Origin: JANNWF01 sp038205755
Lineage (GTDB): Bacteria > Pseudomonadota > Gammaproteobacteria > Xanthomonadales > Xanthomonadaceae
Assembly: GCA_038205755.1 (NCBI GenBank)
Contig: JBBRBN010000038.1
Coordinates: 1 to 37,130 of the forward strand
DNA: 37,130 bases
Direction: 5' to 3'
Positions 1 to 8,962 of the stretch are shown piece after piece (the first letter of the stretch is position 1; each line of letters opens with the position of its first letter). Both the position numbers and the translations under genes were made by a program. The notes under the pieces are model-generated. The model ran no database searches and had not been told where the DNA came from. It saw only the letters and a list, made by a program, of their open reading frames with translations.

Positions 1-1632
1 CCCGGTGCCGCCGTATTTTCGGGTAATCGAGGAGTCCGCCTGTTCGAACGACTGGAACATGCGGCTTGCTTGCTCAGGGCTCAAGCCGATGCCGGTATCA
101 CGCACCGAAAAATGCAGCAGCGCTTCAGTGTCGGTCTCCTCAGACAGCCTGATGATGATGTCGATTTCACCGGTTTCGGTGAATTTAACCGCATTGTTGG
201 CATAGTTGATAAGCACTTGACCCAGGCGCAAAGGGTCGCCGATCAGGTCCATGGGTACGTCGCGACCCACGTCAAACACCAGTTCGAGTCCTTTAGCAGT
301 GCTCTTTTCCATGAACAGGTTAGCGACCGTGTCCAGCACCTTTTCCAGATCAAACTCGATGTGTTCCACGGCCAGCTTGTTCGCCTCGATCTTCGAGAAG
401 TCAAGGATGTCATTGATGATGCCCAGCAGATGCCTGCTGGAACCCTGGATTTTCTTCAAATAGTCGCGCTGGCGGGCAGTCAGTTCGGTCTTCAATGCCA
501 GGTGCGACATGCCGATGATGACGTTCATCGGCGTGCGGATTTCGTGGCTCATGTTCGAGAGAAAATCAGACTTCGAGCGGTTGGCGCGCTCGGCGATTTG
601 CGTGGCGCTTTCCAGCTCGTCGTTTTTCGCCTGCAGCAGCGCCTCAAGCCGTTTGCTCTCGGTGACATCGCGGGCGGCGGCGAAGACTCCTTTCGCCTTG
701 CCGTCGGCATCCTTATACACCGAAGCGTTATAAAGCACGTCAGTGAGCTGACCATTGCGGTGGCGAATTGTCAGTGGATAGTCGGTAACAGAACCGCTGG
801 AAAACACCTTCAGATAACCGCTGCGGGCGAGCTCCGGCTGGGTGAAATAGATCGAAAAATCGCTGCCAACCAGATCATCCCGCGTCGCCCCGGTGACCAT
901 CATGGTCGCGACGTTCACGTCGGTGATTTTGCCGTCCGGGCTGATCGTGACGAGAGGATCCAGGCTGGCTTCGATCAAGCTGCGAGCATACTGGGAGCTG
1001 TTTTTCTGGCGCGTCGCCTGCGCCACGAATCCGTAGTAACCAAGTGCCAGGAGACCCAACATAATCGCAACAACCAAACCGATGAAGGGGCTCTTGTAGC
1101 GGCCTCTAACCTCATCGCGTCGCAATTGCAGCAGTCGCAATTCTTCCTGCTGCATCTGGTCAAGGATGGCAGCGTGCGCCGCCGCATTCTCGTTGTCCGC
1201 GCCAGCCAGGTAGATTCTAGCTGCCGCCATTCCAGAAGCGCGATGCTGTCTCTCACTTTCAGTAAGCAGCAGGGTCCGTTTGGCCACCAGCGCCTTGAGT
1301 TGCGCCAGCCGGGCTTGCTGCACCGGGTTTTCCCGCGTGAGAATATGGATGTTGAAAATGACATCGTCGGCTTTTTCCAGCGCCAAGTCACGTGCGCTCA
1401 CCAGCGGTTCGATACCGGACAACAGGTAGCCGCGATGGGCAATCTCTGCCTGATTCAGCTGATCTTTGACCATATCCATCGCCCGCAGCGCTTCAAGGGT
1501 GTGAGTTACCCGGCGGCTGGATTCATGTGAGCTGGTATTGGCGTCATAGAGTGCCCAGCTGAGTACAGCGAGCATCAGGGCCGCCGCAGCAAATGCCGCT
1601 TGGGCCAAGTACTTCAGAGCAAGGCGTTTCAT
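1..1632 (-). CDS. Membrane sensor histidine kinase (CHASE3-like, PAS, HisKA, HATPase), 3' end outside window
   Basis: The gene starts at ATG 1632, with AAGGTGGG about 10 bases upstream, and stays open to the window edge, giving 544 residues without a stop. A first membrane helix lies near residues 5-25 and a second near 181-202. The helical region between them resembles a CHASE3-type periplasmic sensor. A PAS domain follows (about 213-330). The H box reads MSHEIRTP with the phospho-accepting His at about 363, the N box NYANNAVKFTE is near 473, and the G1 box DTGIGL is near 512. The last visible residues (FEQADSSITRKYGGTG) are the F box and the start of G2. The kinase should autophosphorylate in response to an envelope or redox signal. 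The F-box form is typical of hybrid kinases, so receiver or HPt domains may follow outside the window; that is inference. Confidence 0.93.
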   Translation of the reverse strand, partial: MKRLALKYLAQAAFAAAALMLAVLSWALYDANTSSHESSRRVTHTLEALRAMDMVKDQLNQAEIAHRGYLLSGIEPLVSARDLALEKADDVIFNIHILTRENPVQQARLAQLKALVAKRTLLLTESERQHRASGMAAARIYLAGADNENAAAHAAILDQMQQEELRLLQLRRDEVRGRYKSPFIGLVVAIMLGLLALGYYGFVAQATRQKNSSQYARSLIEASLDPLVTISPDGKITDVNVATMMVTGATRDDLVGSDFSIYFTQPELARSGYLKVFSSGSVTDYPLTIRHRNGQLTDVLYNASVYKDADGKAKGVFAAARDVTESKRLEALLQAKNDELESATQIAERANRSKSDFLSNMSHEIRTPMNVIIGMSHLALKTELTARQRDYLKKIQGSSRHLLGIINDILDFSKIEANKLAVEHIEFDLEKVLDTVANLFMEKSTAKGLELVFDVGRDVPMDLIGDPLRLGQVLINYANNAVKFTETGEIDIIIRLSEETDTEALLHFSVRDTGIGLSPEQASRMFQSFEQADSSITRKYGGTG

Positions 1633-2017
1633 CGGTAGATGTCCCACCTTGGCTGGCCGCGTTCTGGACGTGGATATCGTCTAACCGGAGAGTATTCGCT
1701 GCTCGCCGCAACCTATCGGTTCGGTGGCCCACATTGGGATGCTGCAGACGTCATTGCTCCAAACGGTGGCAGGGACAATTTGGCTCGGCAGAAGGGCTGT
1801 CGCTGTCGATCAGCCTGGTCCAGAACGCACGGCAGCCACGTGTTTTCACGCCTCTCGACGTGTTCCGCGGTGCTTGGGAGGTCGAATCGAGGACGTCGGG
1901 CCATGCACGCGTGGCACCTGGCGCGCGCCTTCAGTGACTGCGGCTCCCGCTACAGCAGGCCAGACAGTTCCCTTACGCCGAATCGAAAATTGTCCCTGGC
2001 GCGAACGGCACTTACCT
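1633..2017. other. Intergenic stretch with a widely spaced 12-bp inverted repeat
   Basis: I find no convincing gene here; the open frames on both strands read as random composition. It holds CAGGGACAATTT at 1770-1781 and its exact reverse complement at 1987-1998, 229 bases apart end to end. This could be the ends of a small decayed element. The promoter of the kinase gene should lie in the first 100 bases, but I see no clear -35/-10 pair. Confidence 0.4.
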
Positions 2018-2175
2018 GACCCGCATGTTTCATGAATTCGCGCGATGATCGGACAGTGTTCGCACAAGGGACTACCGAAGGAGCGGCGTATCGGGCCATA
2101 CGACCGACTGAGGTAGTTCCTTGCGCGGACAAGAGACAAGCGAGGGCGCGTGAGATTCATGAAGTAGGCGGGTTA
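2018..2175 (+). mobile_element. MITE-like palindromic element, copy A
   Basis: This copy is about 158 bp. Its left end is CCCGCATGTTTCATGAATTC (from 2020) and its right end the degenerate inverted version ATTCATGAAGTAGGCGGG (2155-2172). It shares the internal blocks CGCGATGATC, GAAGGAGCGGCGTATCGGGC and GACAAGAGACAAGCGAG with copies C, D and E. It has no coding capacity. The flanks (CTGA on the left, TTAG on the right) are no longer an exact duplication, so this looks like an older insertion. The orientation matches copies C and E. Confidence 0.85.
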
Positions 2176-2543
2176 GTGGCCGGAAGTGCTGGCTTCCGGC
2201 CTGCGCCGGAATGACGATTGTTTGGCGCTTGCGCTCAAGTAAGTGCCATTCGCCGCTGATGCCTTTATCCAACCGCCGCCGGATCGCAACACTGACTGGA
2301 CATCAACAGACCCATTGGCCCGCCGGGCAAAAAGCGGCGTCGCATCAAGGGCAAACACCGCCATGTCGGCATGACCTTCGGAGCGCCGACAGCGCGCTGT
2401 CCGATGCCACGATCCAAAGCGCGCCGAAGCTGACGTACAGCATCAGTTCCCAGAAGATGCCGGGGCGCAGCCATTTCGATCCCGCCTTCGATGTCACTGC
2501 GACAGGCCTCAGCGCTTGGCGACTGGGTAAGCGGGACTCTGAC
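2176..2543. other. Gene-free spacer with a small palindrome and a possible sensor-gene remnant
   Basis: At 2194-2211 there is a perfect 7-bp stem, TTCCGGC-CTGC-GCCGGAA, followed by TGACG. It resembles the dispersed palindromes ending in GGAATGACG that are common in Proteobacteria. On the minus strand, about 2370-2475 reads FWELMLYVSFGALWIVASDS. That recalls the N-terminal membrane helix of many PAS/GGDEF sensor proteins. There is no start context and the frame breaks soon after, so at most it is a short remnant. Confidence 0.4.
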
Positions 2544-3668
2544 TCAGGAACGACCGCCCGGCATGATCTCCATGTCGGTCAACTGCAGGCCGCTGCCGTC
2601 GGTCGGTGCCGGTCCGTCCAGGCGCACGCGCAGGGCCAGGTCGGTGCGCGAATCGGCATGCTCCAGTGCCTCGGTGTAGCTGATCTGGGCGCCCGCATAG
2701 AGGCGGTAAAGCGCCTCGTCGAAAGTCTGCATGCCGTGTTCCATGCCCTGCTTCATTGCTTCCTTGAGCATGGCGATCTCGCCCTTCTCGATCAGATCCG
2801 AGACGTAAGGCGTCGACAGCAGAATCTCCACCGCCGGAACCCGCTTGCGGTCGATGCCGCGCAGCAGGCGCTGGCTGACCACCGCCTTGAGATTGAGCGA
2901 AAGGTCGATCAGCAGCTGGTGGCGCGCCGCATCCGGAAAGAAATTGATGATCCGGTCGAGCGTCTGATTGGCGTTGTTGGCGTGCAGGGTCGACAAGCAC
3001 AGATGGCCGGTCTCGGCGTAGGCGATCGCCGCCTGCATGGTCTCGCGGTCGCGGATCTCGCCGATCATGATCACGTCCGGCGCCTCGCGCATGGCGTTCT
3101 TCAGTGCATTGGCGTAACTGAGGGTGTCCAAGCCGACCTCGCGCTGGTCGACGATCGACTGCTTGTGCCGGTGCAGATATTCGATCGGTTCCTCGACGGT
3201 GAGGATGTGGCCGGTCTTGTTGCTGTTGCGGTAGTCGATCATCGACGCCAGCGTGGTCGACTTGCCGGAGCCGGTGGAGCCGACCACCAGGATCAGCCCG
3301 CGCGGCACCATGATCAGCTGCTGCAGGATCGGCGGCAGGTTGAGCGCCTCCAGCGACGGAATCTGGCTGGTGATGTAGCGCACCGCCAGCGCCACGTTGC
3401 CGCGCTGGCGATAGACGTTGATGCGGAAGCGACCCTTGTTCGGCACACCGATGGCGAGATTCATCTCCATCGTCTGCTCGAATTCGCGCTGCTGCTTGTC
3501 GGTCATCACCGAGTAGGCCAGCTCGCGCACCACATCGGTACCAAGCTCGGTCTCGCCGATGTGCATGGTCTCGCCATCGATCTTGATGCTGGGCGGGGCG
3601 CCGACCGAGAAGAACAGGTCGGACGCCTTGCGGTCCGACATGAGCTGCAGATACTGGGTCAGTGCCAT
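2544..3668 (-). CDS. pilU: PilU, PilT-like type IV pilus retraction ATPase
   Basis: A 374-residue GspE/PilT-family ATPase that should work with PilT at the inner-membrane base of type IV pili to drive retraction and twitching. I chose the ATG at 3668 (MALTQYLQLMSDRKASDLFF) because PilU/PilT proteins begin this way. The 21 codons upstream look non-coding. Visible motifs: Walker A GSTGSGKST (130-138), Asp box around TVEEPIEY (158-164), Walker B VIMIGEIRD (199-207) and His box HLCLSTLHANN (222-232). The length and the C-terminal tail after the ATPase core fit PilU (about 380 aa) better than PilT (about 345 aa). No pilT lies beside it in the window. It runs in the same direction as pmbA but 150 bp downstream, so it may have its own promoter. 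Confidence 0.92.
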   Translation of the reverse strand: MALTQYLQLMSDRKASDLFFSVGAPPSIKIDGETMHIGETELGTDVVRELAYSVMTDKQQREFEQTMEMNLAIGVPNKGRFRINVYRQRGNVALAVRYITSQIPSLEALNLPPILQQLIMVPRGLILVVGSTGSGKSTTLASMIDYRNSNKTGHILTVEEPIEYLHRHKQSIVDQREVGLDTLSYANALKNAMREAPDVIMIGEIRDRETMQAAIAYAETGHLCLSTLHANNANQTLDRIINFFPDAARHQLLIDLSLNLKAVVSQRLLRGIDRKRVPAVEILLSTPYVSDLIEKGEIAMLKEAMKQGMEHGMQTFDEALYRLYAGAQISYTEALEHADSRTDLALRVRLDGPAPTDGSGLQLTDMEIMPGGRS

Positions 3669-3818
3669 CACCGGGGTCGTCCTGCTGGAGAAGATTGGCA
3701 GCCCGGAACGCGAGCCGCGCAACCCCAGCATACGCCGAGTTGCACCGACCGCCCGCGCTGCTACGGGCCTCTCTTGGCCATGACCCAGCCACGCTCTGGA
3801 CCCGCATCCGGCGGCGCG

Positions 3819-5213
3819 TCAGCCCTCGCCAGCCACCATCATGCGCCCGACCAGAATCGAACCGCAGCGGATATGCGAGCGCGGATCGATGTCGCAGCCA
3901 ATCGCCTCGATGCCGAGCAGCATGTCGCGCAGGTTGGCGGCGATGGTCAGCTCATCGACCGGGTAGGCGATCTCGCCGTTTTCGATCCAGAACCCGGCTG
4001 CGCCGCGCGAGTAGTCGCCGGTCAGGGTGTTGGCGCCCTGCCCCATCAGTTCGGTCACCAGCAGGCCGCGGCCCATGCCGCGCAGCATTCCGGCCAGATC
4101 AAGATCACCGAGGCTGACCTCAAGGTTGTGCACGCCGCCGGCATTGGCGGTGCTGGCCAGACCCAGCTTGCGCGCCGAGTAGCTGCCGAGCAGGTAGCGC
4201 TGCAGCACGCCGTCGACGACCAGCGGCTGGTCGCGGGTCGCCACACCCTCGTCGTCAAAGGCCGCCGAACGATGGCCGCGACGCAGGTGTGGCCGCTCGA
4301 CAAGGTCGATTCCGGCCGGCAGCACGCGCTTGCCGACCGCGTCGAGCAAAAACGACGCGCGCCGATACTGGGCGCCGCCCGACACCGCGCCCAGCAGGCC
4401 GCTGAGCAGGGATCGAGCCACTTCGGCAGCGAACAGCACCGGGTAGTCGCTGGTCTTCAGCGAGCGCGGCGCCAGTCGCGCCAGGGTGCGGCGGGCGGCT
4501 TCACGACCGATGGCTTCGGCGTCGGCCAGATCCGACGCCGCGCACGCCGCGTCGTACCAGTAGTCGCGCTGCATGGCGTCGCCGCTGCCGCCAATCAGCG
4601 AGCAGCTCAGCGAGTGCGAGGTGCTGCGCTCGGCGCCGACAAAACCGTGGCTGTTGGCGTACACCGACAGGCTGCTGCCGGTCGAAACGCTGGCACCTTC
4701 GGAGTTGGCGATGCGCGGATCAAAACTGCGGCCGGCGGCTTCGCAAGCCGAAGCCAGCTGCACCGCGCGGTCGGCGTCGATATCCCACGGATGCCACAGG
4801 TCGAGCGCCGGGAAGTGGCTCGCCATCCGATCAGGATCGGCCAGACCGGCGCAGTCGTCGGCCTCGGTATGGCGGGCGATGGCGCAGGCCTGCTCGATAG
4901 TGGTGGCAATGCTGGCGGGGTCGAAGTCGGCGGTGCTGGCACTGCCCTTGCGTTGACCGAAGTAGACCGTCAGCGACAGGCCGCGATCGCGCCGGTACTG
5001 CAGCGTTTCGACCTCATCCAGACGCACGTTGACTTCCAGCCCGCGGTCTTCGCTCAGACCCACCTCGGCCTGCCGCGCGCCCAGCTGGGCGCAGCGCGCC
5101 AGCACGTCGGTCGCCATCTCGCTCAGCAGGCCCAGCTGGCGGGTGATTTCGGCCTCGCTGCCGGCGCTGCCGTGGTCGACAGGTGTCGCAGCCTTTGCGG
5201 TAGTTGCAGACAT
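3819..5213 (-). CDS. pmbA: PmbA/TldE, subunit of the TldD-TldE metalloprotease
   Basis: A 464-residue protein of the peptidase U62 family. With TldD it forms the heterodimeric protease known for microcin B17 maturation and CcdA antidote turnover in E. coli. Family features run throughout: the N-terminal RQAEVGLSEDRGLEVNVR region, the GLSLTVYFGQRKGSAST strand, and the C-terminal half with HNLEVSLGD, LLVTELMGQGANTLTGDYSRGAAGFWIENGE (read in blocks) and GSILVGRMMVAGEG at the end. PmbA lacks the HExxxH zinc site, which sits in TldD, as expected. The ATG at 5213 is preferred; a TTG one codon upstream is possible. It diverges from yjgA with only 20 bp between the starts, so the two promoters must overlap the neighbouring 5' regions. 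Confidence 0.95.
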   Translation of the reverse strand: MSATTAKAATPVDHGSAGSEAEITRQLGLLSEMATDVLARCAQLGARQAEVGLSEDRGLEVNVRLDEVETLQYRRDRGLSLTVYFGQRKGSASTADFDPASIATTIEQACAIARHTEADDCAGLADPDRMASHFPALDLWHPWDIDADRAVQLASACEAAGRSFDPRIANSEGASVSTGSSLSVYANSHGFVGAERSTSHSLSCSLIGGSGDAMQRDYWYDAACAASDLADAEAIGREAARRTLARLAPRSLKTSDYPVLFAAEVARSLLSGLLGAVSGGAQYRRASFLLDAVGKRVLPAGIDLVERPHLRRGHRSAAFDDEGVATRDQPLVVDGVLQRYLLGSYSARKLGLASTANAGGVHNLEVSLGDLDLAGMLRGMGRGLLVTELMGQGANTLTGDYSRGAAGFWIENGEIAYPVDELTIAANLRDMLLGIEAIGCDIDPRSHIRCGSILVGRMMVAGEG

Positions 5214-5233
5214 CAACGTATCCTCTGCCCGCT

Positions 5234-5764
5234 ATGCGCGGACGTGATGAAGAAACCGGCGAGTTCCTCGCCCCCAGCCGGAGCCAGCGCAAGCGGGACG
5301 CCGATGCCATTCTTGAATTGGCCGAACGGCTGGTGGCGCTGACCCCGTCGCAACTGGCCCGCGTGCCGCTCCCCGACAGCCTGGTGGTGGCGGTGGCCGA
5401 TACCCGCCGGATCAACTCCAATGTCGCGCACAAGCGCCAGCTGCACTATCTGGCCAAGCTGATGCGCCGCGAGGACGACGAGACGCTGGACCCGATCCGC
5501 CGCTCGCTGGAGCACGACAGCGCCGAGGCGCGCCGCGAAACGGCGCTCCTGCACCGGCTGGAGGCGCTGCGCGAACGGCTGCTGGCCGAGGGCGACAGCG
5601 CCTTTGGCGAACTGGTCGACGCGCATCCCGAGCTGGACCGGCAGCAGCTGCGCCAGCTGATCCGCGCGGCGCGCGAGGAGCGCGTAAGCAACCGCCCGCC
5701 GCACGCGTTCCGCGAGATTTTCAAGGTGCTCAAGGCGCTGCCGGCCGCCGAACACGGCGAGTAA
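5234..5764 (+). CDS. yjgA: YjgA/DarP, ribosome-associated 50S maturation factor
   Basis: A 176-residue DUF615 protein (E. coli YjgA, renamed DarP, is 183 aa), which binds late 50S precursors and helps shape the peptidyl-transferase centre. Recognisable blocks are SRSQRKRDADAILELAERLV, VADTRRINSNVAHKRQLHYL, AKLMRRED and the C-terminal NRPPHAFREIFKVLKAL. I take ATG 5234 (MRGRDEETGEF) as the start; the frame extends upstream only through TTG codons that overlap the pmbA start. It sits between pmbA (divergent) and tldD (convergent, stops 5 bp apart). The tldD-yjgA-pmbA grouping is common in Gammaproteobacteria. Confidence 0.94.
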   Translation: MRGRDEETGEFLAPSRSQRKRDADAILELAERLVALTPSQLARVPLPDSLVVAVADTRRINSNVAHKRQLHYLAKLMRREDDETLDPIRRSLEHDSAEARRETALLHRLEALRERLLAEGDSAFGELVDAHPELDRQQLRQLIRAAREERVSNRPPHAFREIFKVLKALPAAEHGE

Positions 5765-5769
5765 CCGCC

Positions 5770-7215
5770 TCACGCGCGCGTTCCGCCCACCGTCATGCTG
5801 TCGATTTTCAGGGTTGGCTGACCAACACCGACCGGCACCGACTGGCCCTCCTTGCCGCAGATGCCGACGCCGGCATCCAGCGCCAGATCGTTGCCGACCA
5901 TCGACACCCGGCTCATTGCCTCGGGGCCATTGCCGATCAGGGTGGCGCCCTTCACCGGCGCAGTGATGCGGCCATCCTCGATCAGGTAGGCCTCGCTGGC
6001 CGAGAACACGAACTTGCCGGAGGTGATGTCGACCTGGCCACCGGCGAATCCCGGCGCGTACAGGCCACGCTTGACGCTACGGATGATGTCAGCCGGATCG
6101 CTCTCGCCAGCGCGCATGTAGGTGTTGGTCATGCGCGGCATCGGCAGGTGGGCGAAGCTCTCGCGACGCCCGTTGCCGGTCGGTGCGCCGCCCATCAGGC
6201 GCGCGTTGTGGGTGTCCTGCATGTAGCCAACGAGGCGGCCGTTTTCGATCAGCACCGTGCATTCGCTGGGGTTGCCCTCATCATCCACGCTGAGTGAGCC
6301 GCGGCGACCTGAAAGGGTGCCGTCATCGACAATCGTGCACAGGCTCGACGCGACCATCTCACCCATTCGGCCAGCGTAGGTCGACGTGCCCTTGCGGTTG
6401 AAGTCGCCCTCCAGGCCATGACCGACCGCCTCGTGCAGCAGCACGCCCGGCCAGCCCGGCCCAAGCACCACCGGCATGCTGCCGGCCGGCGCATCGACGG
6501 CCTCCAGATTGACCCGCGCCTGGCGCAACGCCTCGTCGGCAAAGCCGAACAGGCGCCGCTCGGCGATCAGGGTCGGGTAGTCGAAGCGTCCGCCGCCGCC
6601 GGCATAGCCCTGCTCGCGGCGGCCGTTCTTTTCCAGAATGACGCTGATGTTGAAGCGCACCAGCGGCCGGACGTCGGCGGCAAGCACACCGTCCGAGCGC
6701 ACCACCAGCACCGTATCGAGCACCGCGGCCAGGCTGAGCGTGACCTGCTGCACGTTGGGCTCGGCATCGCGCACGTAGGCGTCGATCTCGCGCAGCAGTC
6801 GCACTTTGGTTTCGCTGTCGAGGCTGCCGACCGGATCGAGCGCCGGGTACAGCGGCTCGCGCTGGCGGCGGACAATCGGCGCCGCCGTGCCATCGCTGCC
6901 GCTGCGCGCGATCGCCCGCGCCGCGCCTGCCGCCTCCTGCAGCGCCGGCATTCGCAGTTCATCGGAGTAGGCAAAGCCGGTCTTCTCGCCGCTCACGGCG
7001 CGCGCACCGACACCCTGCTCGATCGAGTGGCTGCCGGACTTCACGATGCCGTCTTCCATCGACCAGGACTCGTGCCGCGAATGCTGGAAGTACAGATCGG
7101 CGTAGTCGACACCCGGCGCCAGCAGGCGCCCGAGCACCGACTGCAGCGAGGCGTCGGTCAGCCCGGAAGGCGTCAACAGGCGGCGCTCGGCCACCGCTAG
7201 CAGGGAGTCGGTCAC
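5770..7215 (-). CDS. tldD: TldD, catalytic subunit of the TldD-TldE metalloprotease
   Basis: Read from the GTG at 7215 this protein has 481 residues, the same length as E. coli TldD, and begins VTDSLLAVAERRLL. The open frame upstream is low-complexity Arg/Pro/Ala and is not part of the family. The zinc and catalytic signature HEAVGHGLEGD lies at about residues 261-271. Other conserved blocks are YADLYFQHSRHESWSMEDG, GVGARAVSGEKTGFAYSD and the C-terminal GQSVPVGVGQPTLKIDSMTVGG. It partners with PmbA, encoded on the same strand beyond yjgA. The Shine-Dalgarno sequence before the GTG is weak. In related genomes tldD often follows yhdP directly; here about 2.1 kb of accessory DNA separates them. 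Confidence 0.95.
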   Translation of the reverse strand: MTDSLLAVAERRLLTPSGLTDASLQSVLGRLLAPGVDYADLYFQHSRHESWSMEDGIVKSGSHSIEQGVGARAVSGEKTGFAYSDELRMPALQEAAGAARAIARSGSDGTAAPIVRRQREPLYPALDPVGSLDSETKVRLLREIDAYVRDAEPNVQQVTLSLAAVLDTVLVVRSDGVLAADVRPLVRFNISVILEKNGRREQGYAGGGGRFDYPTLIAERRLFGFADEALRQARVNLEAVDAPAGSMPVVLGPGWPGVLLHEAVGHGLEGDFNRKGTSTYAGRMGEMVASSLCTIVDDGTLSGRRGSLSVDDEGNPSECTVLIENGRLVGYMQDTHNARLMGGAPTGNGRRESFAHLPMPRMTNTYMRAGESDPADIIRSVKRGLYAPGFAGGQVDITSGKFVFSASEAYLIEDGRITAPVKGATLIGNGPEAMSRVSMVGNDLALDAGVGICGKEGQSVPVGVGQPTLKIDSMTVGGTRA

Positions 7216-7300
7216 AGGGCGCTGATTCCAGAAGCAGGCAAGCCTGCGAACATGGCGCCGGCGCAGCGGCTTTGCAAGGCCAGCAGGCGGCGGCAGACCC

Positions 7301-7750
7301 GCGGCCGGGACGCGCGGGCTGCGCTCCGCCCTGCCCGGCCTGCTGTTGGTGGCAGTGATTTTTCTGGGCATTGGTGCCGGCATCTTCACTGCGGAGGGGC
7401 GCACGGCGATCGCCGTCGTCGATGCGCTGTTGGTCACGCTACTGGTCTGCCGCGCGCTGCGCGGACGCGGGTTGCTTGACGCAGAAGCGGGCGCCACTCG
7501 CCGCACCGGCATCATCCTGCTCATGACTGCCGCCGCCAGCGTATTCGGTTGGCTGCTGGTCTACCTGCAGGTGCCGACGGCCACCTTGGCGGCGCTGCAA
7601 CGCATCACCAGTGACAGGTTCGCGGTGCTGGCGCTGATCGTGCTGTTGATGCTGGGGCTGGCGGCGCTCGGGTTGCAGCTGCTGCTCGCACTCATCCCGG
7701 CCCTGTCGCTCTGGCTACCCGGCGCGCTGCGGCGAACCGCGCCGCTCTGA
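7301..7750 (+). pseudogene. DctM remnant: C-terminal part of a TRAP transporter large permease
   Basis: The frame ending at TGA 7748 reads LPGLLLVAVIFLGIGAGIFT, then AIAVVDALLV, TTGIILLMTAAASVFGWLL-like blocks and LQVP. This matches, in order, the GIFTPTEAAAVAVVYALLV and AASVFGWLL regions of DctM, the 12-helix sodium/solute symporter subunit. Only about 140 residues remain of the usual 425 or so. There is no N-terminal half and no good start (TTG 7346 is the first candidate, without a Shine-Dalgarno sequence). Even the GIFTPTEA motif has drifted to GIFTAEGRTA. I read it as a decayed fragment rather than a small functional membrane protein. Together with the kduD fragment downstream it suggests a lost uronate uptake and catabolism locus. 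Confidence 0.7.
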
Positions 7751-7753
7751 CCA

Positions 7754-7777
7754 CGCCTAGCAGCCTGTCGGACTTAG
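7754..7777. repeat. 24-bp dispersed repeat containing AGCAGCCTGTCGGACTTAG, copy 1
   Basis: An exact 24-base match to 19802-19825. In both places it abuts the stop codon of a plus-strand frame. It could be a solo end of an insertion sequence, or a recombination scar. Here it runs straight into CCCGCATG, the first eight bases of the MITE end family. Confidence 0.6.
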
Positions 7778-7807
7778 CCCGCATGCGCCGGGTAGACTCA
7801 CATCATC

Positions 7808-8962
7808 ATGAGCCCTGCCAAATCAAGGGTCGGCAGACCCGCTGCCAGCCGCCGCCGAGGCAGCGCCGGGACAACGCCGCCGCCAGCGCCAAGCAGCGCG
7901 CAGATCGATGAGGCGGCGCTGCTCAAACGCAGCGGCAAGAGCACCATCAACGACGTCGCCCGGCTGGCCGGCGTCTCCAAGAAGACCGTCTCAAGGATCA
8001 TCAACGACTCGCCGCTGGTGCGCCCGGACACCCGCGACCACGTGCTCGGGCTGATGCAGTTGATGGGCTATGCGCCGGATCCGCAGGCCCGCGGGCTGGC
8101 ATTCCGGCGCTCGTTTCTGATCGGCATGGTGTACGACAATCCGAGCGCCCACTACATCGTCAATATGCAAAACGGCGCGCTGGACGCGCTGCGCGGTTCC
8201 GGCTTCGAGCTGGTGGTGCATCCCTGCGACAGCAAGAGCGAAGGCTATGTCGAGGGCGTCCAGCGCTTCGCGCAGAAGCAGAAGCTGTGGGGCCTGATCC
8301 TGATTCCGCGCATATCCGAAGACCAGGCGCTGGCCGAGGCGTTGAAGGAAATCGGCTGCCGTTACGTGCGCATCGCCTCGATTCCGATCGACGAGCCGAC
8401 CCGCATGCTGCTCACCCACGACCGCCTGGCTGGCGTCGAAGTCGCCAACTATCTGGAGTCGCTAGGCCATCGCCGCTTCGGTCTGATCACCGGGCCGCAG
8501 CGCTACCGCTCGTCGATCGAGCGCGGCGGCGGATTTGTCGAGGGGCTGGCGCGCCGCGGGATCGTGCTGCCAGCCGACTGCATTTACGAGGGCAGCTATA
8601 CCTTCGAATCCGGCGTAGCCGGCGCCGAGCGCCTGCTGCAGCGCAGTCCACGCCCGACCGCCATCTTCGCCTGCAACGACGAAATGGCTGCCGGCGTCTA
8701 CAAGGCGGCGCTGCGCATGCGGCTGAGCATCCCGGGCAACCTGTCGGTAGCCGGCTACGACGACAGCCCGCTGGCGTCGCAGCTGTGGCCGGCCCTTTCG
8801 ACCGTTCACCTGCCGATTCGCGATCTGGGCCGGCAGGCCGCCAACATGCTGATGAGCACCGAGCCGCCGCTGCGCGGACCGCGGCAGCCGCAGCCCGTGG
8901 CGATCACTCCGCACCTGATCGTGCGCGACTCCTGCCGGCCACCTGACCCGCATGCTTCATGA
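7808..8962 (+). CDS. LacI-family transcriptional regulator (probable sugar-catabolism repressor)
   Basis: A 384-residue regulator with an N-terminal extension rich in Arg, Pro and Ala. The LacI helix-turn-helix (TINDVARLAGVSKKTVSRII, about 46-65) and hinge helix follow, then a periplasmic-binding-type effector domain (FLIGMVYDNPSAHYIVNMQN to the SVAGYDDSPLASQLWPALST block and the dimer-contact region). Start at ATG 7808; no strong Shine-Dalgarno is visible. The native C terminus is probably near LIVRDSCRPP: the last residues (DPHAS) and the stop codon are encoded by the end of MITE copy B, so the gene has been trimmed or capped by that element. Its position between dctM and kduD remnants suggests it once controlled hexuronate/pectate genes (KdgR-like), and it may now be an orphan. 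The effector is unknown. Confidence 0.88.
   Translation: MSPAKSRVGRPAASRRRGSAGTTPPPAPSSAQIDEAALLKRSGKSTINDVARLAGVSKKTVSRIINDSPLVRPDTRDHVLGLMQLMGYAPDPQARGLAFRRSFLIGMVYDNPSAHYIVNMQNGALDALRGSGFELVVHPCDSKSEGYVEGVQRFAQKQKLWGLILIPRISEDQALAEALKEIGCRYVRIASIPIDEPTRMLLTHDRLAGVEVANYLESLGHRRFGLITGPQRYRSSIERGGGFVEGLARRGIVLPADCIYEGSYTFESGVAGAERLLQRSPRPTAIFACNDEMAAGVYKAALRMRLSIPGNLSVAGYDDSPLASQLWPALSTVHLPIRDLGRQAANMLMSTEPPLRGPRQPQPVAITPHLIVRDSCRPPDPHAS

Noticed and set aside
70..1530. A 486-codon plus-strand frame
   Set aside because: Antisense shadow of the histidine kinase, whose motifs are all on the minus strand.
2211..5342. A 1043-codon open frame on the plus strand
   Set aside because: It is antisense to pilU and pmbA, full of His/Arg/Gln/Ala runs, and crosses two real genes; a GC-rich shadow.
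7216..7524. An N-terminal extension of TldD to an ATG near 7524
   Set aside because: The extra 103 residues are Arg/Pro/Ala-rich and overlap the dctM remnant; the GTG at 7215 gives exactly the family length.
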